From NCBI GenBank assembly GCA_002449145.1, contig DKCG01000042.1, forward strand, positions 1 to 26,606: a stretch of DNA of 26,606 nucleotides, in the 5' to 3' direction. This DNA is from Christensenella sp. UBA6880 (GTDB taxonomy: Bacteria > Bacillota > Clostridia > Christensenellales > CAG-917). Shown here piece after piece: positions 10,801 through 22,800 of the stretch; the stretch's first letter is position 1; every line of letters starts with the position of its first letter. The notes under the pieces were generated by a model that saw nothing but the letters and a program-made list of their open reading frames with translations, had not been told where the DNA came from and did no database searches. Made by a program: the position numbers and the translations under genes.

Positions 10801-13800
10801 CAATAGACCTCTACAATCAAATCGGCGATTACTACATCGGACTCGACGTCGCAATCGGTTGCGTCAATATGGGTCTCAAACTCGGCGGAATCGAAATCGG
10901 TTTTGGCGCAGGCGAGGAATTGTTGCCCGCATACATTCGCGACGGCAAAGCGCACTCGACGTTCGTAAAGAGCGGAGAACTCAACAAAGAAATCGAGTAC
11001 ACCGACGAAACCAAGAACGTCTACGACTTCGAGGATATTCCGACCAATATGTTCTACGACACCATCATCACGGTGGGCTTCTCGGTTGAACTCGAATTCG
11101 GTATCACGGAAGGCACGCTCGACTTCGGCAAGATTTTGAGCAGCATAATCGGCGACCTTACGGGCGTTGTGGTCGAAATGCCCTCAACCACGAAGGGTTA
11201 TTCTTCCGCACACTTCAGACTCGACGTGTCGCTTATGGTTGACATCTACGACCTCACCAAGTCCGAACTCAAACTCGAACTTATCAACGTCACCGAAACG
11301 GGTTACGAGAGTTTGTGGCTCGGCGCGTACTACGTCAACAACACAATCTACGTCAATCTCGAAGAAGCGTTCAACATTCAGAAGTTCGCAGTCGGCGGTC
11401 TCAACATCGCGGAAATCCTCAAAGACTACATCATCGACTTCGATTCCGACGACGAATACTTCGTTGCGGGCGACGAGCAAACGGCATCCACGAGCGAAGC
11501 GTTTGTGGCAAGCGGCGCACAAGCAAGCGACGTTGACCTCAGCGACAAAGAACTTGCTCTTTCGATGCTCATCAACAAAGACTTGCTCACCTTGAAACTC
11601 GGCGACAAACTCTTTGACACAATCCTCGAATACATCCCCGAAGATTTGCTCGGATTCGACATCAAAGACTTGTTCTATCAAGAAATCAACGGCGGATTGC
11701 AAGTCGAACTCAACACGTCCGACAGCATCAACCTTTCCGTTGACGTCGCACTCGGTCTCGACGGCGACAGATACAACAAAGATTCCGACTATGCAGGAAC
11801 GGACGCGGACAAGGAAAGCCTTGCAAAAAAGGTCAACAATTCCGAAATCTACTACGTATTCAAGCAAGACGCAAACGGCAACTACGTCAAGGGCGAAAAC
11901 GGCAACTACGTCCGTGCAATTACGTCGAAAGAAGAAAACGAAGTTGCCGCAAAAGATCGCTATGCCAAGTACAAAGTCAAGACCGATGAAGGCATAAAAG
12001 AGCCGTATCTCGTCAGAGTTCTCGACAACGGCAAGGGCGACGGCAGCGAATTGCTCGACAAGACCCCATATCCGATGCTCGAAAACGATGAAAGCGCGGT
12101 TGCGATTTACAAGTACGTTGCGGGCGCGGTTGCAAACAAGTCCTACGTCGACGACGGCGGCAAGTACGATATGACGCTCACGCTCGAACTTGCGATCAAG
12201 AATCTCGACGTTGCGTTCACCAACTCTCGTACGTACGTCCTCAGCGGCGACGAACTTGCAGAGTACACCGATATGGACGACGTTGACCGCTTCACGCTCA
12301 GCGAAACCATCGACGTTACGACGCAATTCAAGAGCGGCACGGACAACGACATCGATTTGAGTGCGGTGCTTCAAGCGTTCTTCCCGAGCCTTACGGACGA
12401 GCAACTTCTCATCATCAAGGCGCAAGCGGACGACGGCGGTGACGTGAATCGTTCCTTGCAACTCGTTTTGGACGTTGACATTCAAGTTGCGGCATTGCTC
12501 AACTTTATGCGTACCGAACTTGTCAAGTACACCGACGAGGGCGACCAATTCGACGGCGATATGGATTTGTTCTCCGTCATCGAGTTGCTTCAAAAGGTTA
12601 TTGCAAACATCGATACGACGCAATTGACCAACCTCATTGCGGACATTGCAAGTTACGTCAACCTCAGCATAAGACTTCAAACCAAGGGCGGCAACGATTC
12701 CGACTACCACGATATGCTCGGCATTTATATGGTTGGCGGCACGTTCGAGTTGCTCACGGAAGAAGAAAAGACCAGCGTAACGAGCGAAAAATATATCGAC
12801 CCGAGCGAGAGATACGACCACTACTTCGAAACGAGATACGGCAGTTACTATCTCGACGAAACGACGGGCGAATACAACTACATAACATCGGATACGTTTG
12901 CGGGAACGAGATATTCCTACGATTCGAGTTATTGCTACAAGAACGAAAAGGGCAACTACAAGCGCGTAGACGGCGGCTTGTTCGTTGACCTCAGTTACTT
13001 CAACATTCCGTCCTTGCGTATCGACGCAAACGAAATCCGCAAACTTGTCGGCAGTATCTTTACGCTCACTTCGGGCGAAGCAATGACGGCGGCGGACGAT
13101 ACGACGGGTGACACCGACAAAGACGAAGACAGCGGAATTTCCTTCCCGCTCGTCAAAGACGACACCATTCTCGGCTACATCAGAACGTTTGCATACGGCT
13201 TGCAAATCACGTCGAGATACGTCAAGGTGCTTGCAAACGCAGACTATATCAACAGCATTCTCTCTCTCGTAATGGGCGAGAACGCAATCCAATTCGACGA
13301 TAAGTTTGTCAACCAACCCAATGTCACGCTCTACACGGAGAACACGAGATATACCTTTGAAAAAGAAAGTGAAGTCATCGATGCATTCATCCAAAAGTAC
13401 GGCAAGGCGGATGACGAAGGCAAAAAGACGCTTGTCAAACAACTTGAAAAGACCCTCACAACATCCAAGTATTTGTTCGACATCACCGAGTACAGCGGCC
13501 ACGAGGGCGATCAAAACAAGGGTATTTACTACAAAGACAGCGACGGCGCATATGTTCAAAAATCCGAAATGTCCACCGTCGAGCGCGAAGCGTACGACAA
13601 GCAAGTCGTGGCAGGCAAAGCAAGTTACTACGACGTAAAGAAAGTCAATGTTTACGTCAAACTTTCAAGCGGTGCATACGTCCTTTACGCAGACGCGACT
13701 CAAACTCAAATCAACAACTGCGAAAAGGTTGAAGAACTTCAAAAAGACTATTTGGTCAGAGTTCCTAAACTTTATATCTACAACGAGACGAGCAAGCAGT

Positions 13801-16800
13801 ATGCGGCGGCAGATTCGAGTTACTACATAGTAAAACCGCTTCAAGCGCGCAACGAGTTCCTCTCGGTCAACCTCTATCTGTGGAATCACAAGGTGTCTGT
13901 AGCAATCAACGCACCATCAATCCGCGTAACCGAGTTCAATTATGTCACGGGCAAGGAAGCGATGGGCAATCTCGGTTTCACCGACATCGCGGAAGGCGCA
14001 CGTTACATCAACACCGACGAAGACATCTACACCAGCGTGGACAAGGCTTCCGACGGTTTGAGCAACTGGGAATTCGATTACTACAAGAACGGCGCATTCG
14101 ATTCAAGCGTGTACGCAGAGAATCCTCGTTACTACGAGTACAGAGGCGAACTCATCGCAATCACAAAAGACTCGTTGTATGTCAAAGAAGGTTCGCAATA
14201 CGTTCAAGCGGCTCTTGACAAGACTAAAGAGAAGCCGACTACAAGTTGGGCTTTGTTCCCCGACTTCATTGCGGAAATGGAAACCGGCTATCGCCTTATC
14301 AAAGACAACGAAGACGTTGCGACAGGCACGAAGCGCTTTGATAAAGACGAAAAAGGCGAGTTTGTCGAATCCGAGAACGGAAAGTACGTCGTTGCCGAAT
14401 ACTACGTCGAGAACACGGCAAAGACCGCATTTGTGCGAGTACAAAGAACTTTCATCTATAAGAAGTACACTTACAATACCGAAAAGAAAGTTCTTATCCC
14501 CGCAACCGACGATCGCGACGATTACTACATCAAAGTTCAACAAACAAGTTCGATTACGCAACCCGACTTCTCGAAGCCCGAATATGCGGACTATGCGTAC
14601 AAGAAGTACGTTGACAGCGACAATCTCTACTACATCTCGCTTGCATTGAGAGGCAGTCTGTTCATTCAATCGGGCAAGATTTATCTCGATTACAAAACCT
14701 ATCAGGAAGCGTACAAGAGCGTAACGAAAAAAGAACTCACCGACGCGAACTACAAGACCGTACTCAACGGCATAATGTTCAAGAAGTTCCAAGGCGACTA
14801 CGTCAAAGTTTCCGCTTCGGACGACCTCGACGCACTCAAAGCAAACGGCGGTTTGTACGTTTGGGTCAACAGCACTCTCGACGAGAAATACAACGGCGTG
14901 AACGAAGCGCTCGGCGACGTTTTGGGCAACTTGCTCGGCGCAATGACGGGCAAATTCCAAATCGCGGAAGATATGTCGTTCAACGTTTACTTCTCGCTCA
15001 GAATGAATCTCGGATTCAAACTCTACATTCTTCCGTCGTTCAGTATCGACGTTCACGACCTTGACGTTGCAATCGACGTTTGGGGCGAACAAAACGACTT
15101 GCTTGACGACGGCACGGGCAAGAACTACGTCACGAGCAAAGACAGAGACGAAAACAACTATGACGTCAAGTTGCTCGACGGCACAAAGCCTCATATCCTC
15201 GGCATCTACTACGACAACGACAAAGACACCGGCAAAGCGGGTCTCTACATCGACGCGGAAGCATTGCTCGGCAAAGACGCAAAACTCTTTGTGGATATGA
15301 GCGAGTACTCTCTCGAAGAAGTGATTACGGGTCTTGCGGCAAACATCGGTAAAGACGCTACCGCGGCAGACGCATCCGTTGCTTCGGACAGCGTGACCGA
15401 AAAGAATCCCGACGGTCAAAGTTCGGATTCGACGAGTTTGTTTGTCAACATCTTCACCAATGCGCTCGCACTCAACGTGACGTCGGGCTTTGCAAAAGTC
15501 CTTATCAAAGAACTTTTGCCCGACAACGCAAGCATTGCGGATATGTTGCCCAACATCAAGGTTTATCTCAAACAAAACCTCAATCCGTACGACATTACGA
15601 TTGGCGCAATTCTCTATAACGAGAAGGGCGATATTCCCGTGTTCGATCTCGGACTCAACATTCAAGGTATGAACGGTGTGACGGGCGAGTCCTCGTCCAT
15701 CGAGTTCGGCAGAAAAGAAGACATTTTGGCAATGCAACAAGGCTCTAACGCAATCTTCTACTATGCGAACTTCTACCGCGACAACGGCAACACGGATTAC
15801 AGCAACTACTACGGAAAGAACTACAACGGCAAAGACTACGTCAAACTCATACACGACGAAGCGACGGGTTACGATTATATCGAAAACGCAGACGGCACGA
15901 AGGGCGACCTCTACACGGGCAAAGACGCAAACGGCAACACGGTTGCGGGTCCCGAAGACAGATATATGAAAGCCAAGCCCGTTATGAGCGAAGTGCTTGC
16001 CGCAAGACAGTTGGCATTCAAGGGCGACGTGTACACCGACGTTGAAGGCGTGTATATGCTCGTTTACAAACGCCTCAACGACATCGCAGGCAACAACAAC
16101 CTCGACGAAGACACGTACAGAGAGTACAGAAACCTCGTCAACACCAACCAATTTGCGACCTACACGGGTACGCTCTACGTTGTCGATGACAACGGCAACT
16201 TCGTCAAGACGGACAAAGACACGCTCAAAGGCTTCACGGGCAAGGGCAATTTGCAATACGCTCTTGAAAGCGACTACGAATCGAGCGCAACCGAAAGCGA
16301 AAAGAGCAGAAAGGTTGTCTACAACGGACAAACCTATTATCCGATCGACCCCAACGGCAACGGATACACCGATATGAGCGAAGCGGATGCCTTCAAGACC
16401 GCCCACGACACCGCGAAGGTTTATAAACAAGTCACCGATTTCACCAACTACACGAGAGCGTTGGCACTCGACCTCGGCGATTTGCTCGGCGGCGGTACGT
16501 TTGACGTTGCAAGCGTACTTGCGGGACTCGACAGCGTCGAACTCGGAATGAACCTCGACATCAAGATGACTCTCGACGACGTCATCAACTGGACGTATCA
16601 ATTCACGAGATTCATCGACGATCCGCAAATCAGCGAATATCTCTACTTCATCGCGACTTCGCTTCAAGGCAACAAGGAATTCCAAAGCCTTATCGGCTTG
16701 AACCTCAACCTCAAGGCGTATCTCAAACTCGCAAATCTCGTCAAGATGATTGCGGGCGACACGAGCGTGGGCATTTTGCAAGCCCTCGAAGGCGCGAAGA

Positions 16801-19800
16801 TTTATCTCGAATTGACCTACGAAACCAACTTCCACGGAGACAAGAAGCCGCAAGCGTTCTTGTGGGTTGAAATCAAAGACGGCAAACTCTATCTCAACAT
16901 CGACGCGAGCCAAATCGGCGACATCGTCGGTTGGGGCGACTTCTTCTCGTACGGTGCGGTCGAAGGTCTCGACCTTTCGAGCATACTCGGCAGCAGTTCG
17001 ACGACCGCAAGCGCGCAAGCGTCCGTTGCCACCGATGACGAGGAAGTCAACACGGGCTTGATTCCGGCAAACGTATGGGACATTCTCAACGTCGTTCTCG
17101 GCAGATTGCTCATCGCAAACGACTTCATCACGGTCGGACTCAACGAAACTCTTATCGCGGACCTCATCGGTATGCTCGCAGACAGCGACAGCGCAGTGCT
17201 TCAAGGCATCAGCGAGTTCTTGCCCAAACTCTACACGAGCAACACCAAGGACACCAGCGGTATCACCATCAACTTCTACGGCAACTCGCCCAGCATCGAC
17301 ATCAACCTCGGCTTCAAGGTCGGCACGCTCTATTACGAGACCGTCAACAACTTCAACGCGATGTACGGCAAAGACGGCAAGTACTCGAAGGGAAGCAACT
17401 GGTCGGGCGCAACGTTCAAGCAAGAAACGAACGGCGAGTACACTGTAGGCACGGGCGCGGATAACGACAGCACTTACGTGCTCGTATCCACCGACGACTA
17501 CGCACTCGTTGCGTACGCATATCCTGCTTGGGACGGCGACACCTACGATTACGACGCGGCAACGAACACGTTTGCAAAACACGCCGCAAGCGGCACGAAG
17601 GGCGCATACCTCAAACAAGGCGACTTCGCAATCGCGATTTCTCTGGGCAAACTCTACGCTACGGTGAACAAAGAATTCTCTGTAGACAAAGACGAGAAAT
17701 TTGCGGATAAGAACGCAGACGGTTCAATCAAGTACGTTTACGTTGAATCCGCAGACGGCGAATACGTCAAGAATGCAGACGGAACGTATCGTCCTGCAAC
17801 CGAAGCGGACAGCAAAGAAACGCACTATGCAAAACAAGCGTCTTATGGCAACTACACGAGTTTGCAAAGCGCAAAAGCACATCTTGAGATGTCGATTGAG
17901 ATTTCGTTGTACGGAAGCGGCAAAGCGGGCGACGACAACATAATCGATTTGAGCGAAATCCTCGATATGATTATGGGTCTCATCAATCCCTCGAGTGCAA
18001 TCAGCGGCTCTACGCTCAAACTCAACATCGTCAACGAATTCGGCAACAACCAAGGCGCGTTCCTCACGCTCGACCTCGTTGCCAATATCGACGTTGAAAC
18101 GTACAAGGTCGAACTCGGACTGCGTCTCACCAAGCGTTCTGCAAAGATGACGGCAGAAAAGACGTTGATTGGCGTTTACCTCATTGAAAATGCAGTGTAC
18201 GTCGACCTTAGCGGCATACTCGGCGAAACGGCAAAGATTGCCGTGACCGACCTCAACCTTGACGGTTTGCTCGAAGGCGTACTCGGCAAGTTCTTGAACA
18301 AAGAAGACACCACCGATGCGTCGGGTGCAAGCATTGCAAGCAAAGAGGACATCGGCACGATCGAAGCGAACAAAGATCATTTGAAGGATTACGCATACTT
18401 TATGATCAACGTTACGCCGCAAAAACTCTTGTTGCAACTCAACGCTGACCTCGTCAACGCAATCTACAAGAAGATAATGGCGATTCGCGGACTAGAACAA
18501 AAAGATTTGATTCCCGAAATCGGCGACTTGCTTGTCAGAATGGACGCTTCCGAAACAGGCGCAAAGAAGTACGTCAAGATGACGGAAGAAGAGAAAGCCA
18601 ATTACACCGGCAAGACGTACAAGAAAGTCGGCGTAAGATACGTCGAAGTAACCGACGGCACAAAGGGCGACTACAAGCAAGACGGCAACAAGACCACGAT
18701 CAGTCTCAATTTGAGATTCAGCGACGGCTTGTACTTCTGCCTCGACATTCCTGCGGGAAGCATCACAAAAGACACAAGCGAGAGCATTGTGGACGTCTTC
18801 GGACTTTCCGCCGAAGATAAGAAGTTCTTTAAGCAACTCACTCAAGACGAACTTGCGGAAAATCCGTCGCAAGAAAAATACGTCAAGAACGCGGCAGGCG
18901 AGTACGTCCTCGACGAAAACCCCGTTGACGAAAGCAAGACGTATTACAGACATACTCACACGGCAAAAGTGCCGAAAGATTATATCGAAATCCTCGCGCT
19001 CGACCTCGAAACGCTCGTAAACGGCACGGGTACGTTCGACATTTCGTCGCTCAACCTGCCTACAATCGGTCTCAAAGCGTCAATCAATCTCACGACGACG
19101 ACGAAGGGACTCAAGCCTACTCAAGACGGCTATGACGAATCGTTTGCAAGTTGGGTGCAAGATCTTCTTGCCAACTTGCTCAGCGGTCAGGCGATGTTCG
19201 GACAATTCATTGAACTCAAATGGCAAGACGAGAAGACTCTCACCGACGGCGGAAAGGTTTACGACGGCAAAGTCTACGTCAAGAACGCGGACGGCGCATA
19301 CGAACTCTACACCGAAAAGACGTATGCAAAGAATACCAAATACTTTAAGTACAAACTTGCCGACATCAACATCACGATGGCAAACAAGATCGATCTCGCC
19401 GTCAACATTTCGGCAAACGTAAACCTTGCGCCCATCCTCGCATACGGCATCGGCGGTATCCTGTACAGCGACATCGCAGTGGATGTCAAGATCGGCAAAA
19501 CGGACGGAACCGGTATAGATTTGCTCAAACTGTACTATCTCGGATCTTCGAGACTGAAGAAGAGCGGCAACAGCTGGGAACTCGGCATGGGGAGCGGCGC
19601 ATATTCGTCCACCGAAATTTATTCCGACGCAATCTATGTCGACGCAAGCGGCTTGGGTCTCGGCAAGATCAAGTTCCAAGGCATCGCAGGCTTGCTCGGC
19701 GCAACTCCGAGTTATGACGCGCAAACCGCTTCCGGCGCAAGCGTAAGCGCAGACGCAACGACGACCGACGCTTCCACGTCCGACGCGAACACCGCAGGTG

Positions 19801-22800
19801 CGAACGCAGCGGCAAGCAATGCGCTCTACTTGCAAGTGGACATCGAAAACGGACGTCTCGGCGTGTCCTTCGACAACGCATTCATCTCGACGCTTATCGG
19901 AATGCTCGGACTCGACCTCGGCGACATCGAACTTCCGCCCGTCAAGTCGGTCAAACTCGACGTAAACTTCGGCGAAAAGGGTCTCGATTCGGTCAACCTC
20001 AACGCACTGCTTGACGGCGTCGGCACAAGCGCGAACGTAAAGATAAGCAACTTTGAACTCGGCTTCGGCAAGAGCATGGTTGACTCGGCAAACCTCATCG
20101 AAGAAGTGAAGACGGGCTACACGGGCTTGACCTTCTCGAAGACGTCGGGCATTATGTCCCTCATCCAAAACGTCATCGACAGTGTGAAACCCGGTTTGAA
20201 TATCGAGATTCAAAGTCAGGTTTGGCAGACAGTTTATGCCGGCGTTCAGGGTGGTACTGTTGGTGGTATTATTGGTACTCCTGTGCAGGCAATATCGACA
20301 TTCGAGGCATCCAGAGTGACGCTCAAAGGCAGCAAAGAATACACCTATACAAACAGGGTCGACCCAAAGGGCGAACAAGGCTACAAGATCATGTTGAATC
20401 TTGCCGTCAATAGAAGCACTATGGCGTCTGCAACATCCGCAAAAGTCATTTTTGCAGGAAACAACATCTTCCTTACCGAGCTTCAAATCGGCATTGCAAG
20501 CGGCATATCATCAGTCGTTAATTTGTTTGGCGACTACTTGAAGTGTCTTGACTTGGGTGGCTTGATGGGCAGCTCGCCGCTTCTCGCACTTGTAAACGGC
20601 ACGGACGGCGACGACGAAACCTACGAATATCCGACCGCAAAGACGGCGGCAGGCACCGCGTCTACACAAGCGGCAAGCGGATGGAACGCAGACAAGACGT
20701 CGTATTCTTACCCTGCCAAACTCGACAATCTCATCAAGAGCGTTGACGTCAATCTGTTCAACGACAACGGGTACTGGCCGTACTTCAAAGGCGGCAAGGC
20801 GGTTACCGACGGCGCAAGCAAGATTTCTCTCAAAGTCAAACTCAACAGTGAGGCATATAACGAACTGATCATTATGGTCAGTTGCGTCATTATGAATCTG
20901 ATCAAGAATATCGACACCGTCGATCAATCCGACAATCCCTACTTCTTGGATGCAACGCAGTATGCATCGGATACTAATATTAAAAAAGGTAGTTATTCTG
21001 CAGATAAAAATGCCATTACGAAGTTCTTCAACGACCTTGACGGAATGTTGAACAAATCAACGCAAGCGCGAGTAAATTACGTTGAGAAATATATGAGATC
21101 CATACCGTTTGCTCTCATCAGATGGGCGGTCGATCTTACTGCAGGCGGCGCAATCGGTCAAGATGTATGGCGTTTAGGTAAGGTTGGATTGAAAGATCCT
21201 CTTAGGAATCTCACTCGCTTGATCGGCGGCATTTTGCCGATCCCGTTCTCGACAGGCGACATCGATCCGTCAATCAACGTGTATATCGATTTGGATCCTC
21301 AAAACAAAGACTACGGACTTGGCGCGTCTTATATTATGCAACCGGGCATCCAAGCCATTGAAATTATGGTCAACGGTCAAAAGGCAGGTACCGGCACTGC
21401 AATGGAATATGTGAAGGCAAAGTCTTCATCCACATCGTCTATGACGTATGGCGGCTATTCAAACGGCAAATACAGAAAAGATGCGACCACATACAACGAA
21501 GACGGCACAATCGACATAAATAATCGCGATAAAGGCGAGTACGCATGGGACTTCTTCATGGTGAGCATTACGCCGTACAGCACCGATAAAGCCGACTATG
21601 ATACCGGTATGTTGTACTTTGACGACGCGGAAAGCGCAGAACCGGTCGGAAATGTCACGGAGCCCTCCGAAATCGTAATCGACGATCCGGCAACGAGATC
21701 GGGTAGCGCGAAGAAGTCAGACGGCTCAACTGTGCCTTTCACGCTTCGCGACAGCGCGTTCTTGGACGCAACGCTGTTCCCGCAATACGCAAACGTCACA
21801 TTCTCGAACGGAATGGTTTCCTACAAGAAATCTGCAGAATATAACGATTCGTTAGGAACATATATCGTTTGGGACGCGTCAACGGTCGATTTGACTGCGG
21901 CAGAATACGAAGACGAAGACGGCAGACGTCTTGCAGGTTATGTGTACGGCTATGCACTCAACGTAGTGCTTTACGCAATCCCCGTCTACGTCACCAACGA
22001 CAAGGCAGTGCAAACGCAATCCATCAAAGGATATTACAACATAAACGGCAAATACACCGAAAAGGCACTGGGCATCGACATCGATGAAACCAGTTCCAAG
22101 TATATGGCGGAACTTCCTGATCTTGTGAGAATTCCGTTCAAAACGGGCGGCAAGTACACGTTTGCAACCTATCTCAAGGATTCCGCGGGCAATATGGCGT
22201 ACGCGGTCATAGACCCGTTGAATAGCAAATCACCGTCCGAAACCGTCGGTGGTAAAAAATATCAGACCCTTGTTCAACCCACGCAAGCGGAAATCGACGC
22301 AGGAGCGGAAGCCAACCTCAACAAAGACGGCAACAAGTTCTTGTTGATGCCTGCATACATCGCAGGTCTCGAGACCGAGACGGACGCAAGCGGCAACACC
22401 GTCTACAAGACGATCACCGCAAAAGATTCGACGGGCGCAGAAGTCAAGTACTACGTGCTCAGTCGCAGCAAGTTGCCGAAGGGCAAAGCGTTCCCCGCAG
22501 GCACGATCGAGTGGAACACGGACGACTTCAAGTACGATTGGCAAGGCTCGACCGATTGGACGACGGGTGCGGAAAGCAACGTTGTCAAAGTCGGATTCAC
22601 CTATCAATGGGGTCTCGGCAAAGCGGTTGAAAGCACAATCTCGTTGACCGCAAAGAACTACAAGATTTCAAGACTCACGTCAATGTCCGACGACAAGGAC
22701 GGCACGGTAACGCAAAACTTCAAGAGCGAGCGTGACTCTGACGGCAACTACACGACGATCCTCGAACTCAAAGCGATGGACATCAACGCAAGCACGCAAA

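Noticed and set aside
14103..17618. Minus-strand open frame of 1,171 codons, and similar ones at 22680-26015, 11184-13604, 8835-10955 and 2946-4715
   Set aside because: Each is in exact antisense register with the sense codons, has no ribosome binding site or promoter I can see, and has odd Val/Asp/Glu/Phe/Arg-rich composition typical of antisense to Asp/Asn/Leu/Lys-rich coding DNA.
20200..20310. Possible frameshift or gene boundary at the codon-usage change
   Set aside because: The same frame is open before, through and after, and the repeat pattern resumes downstream (core 14 at 20460).
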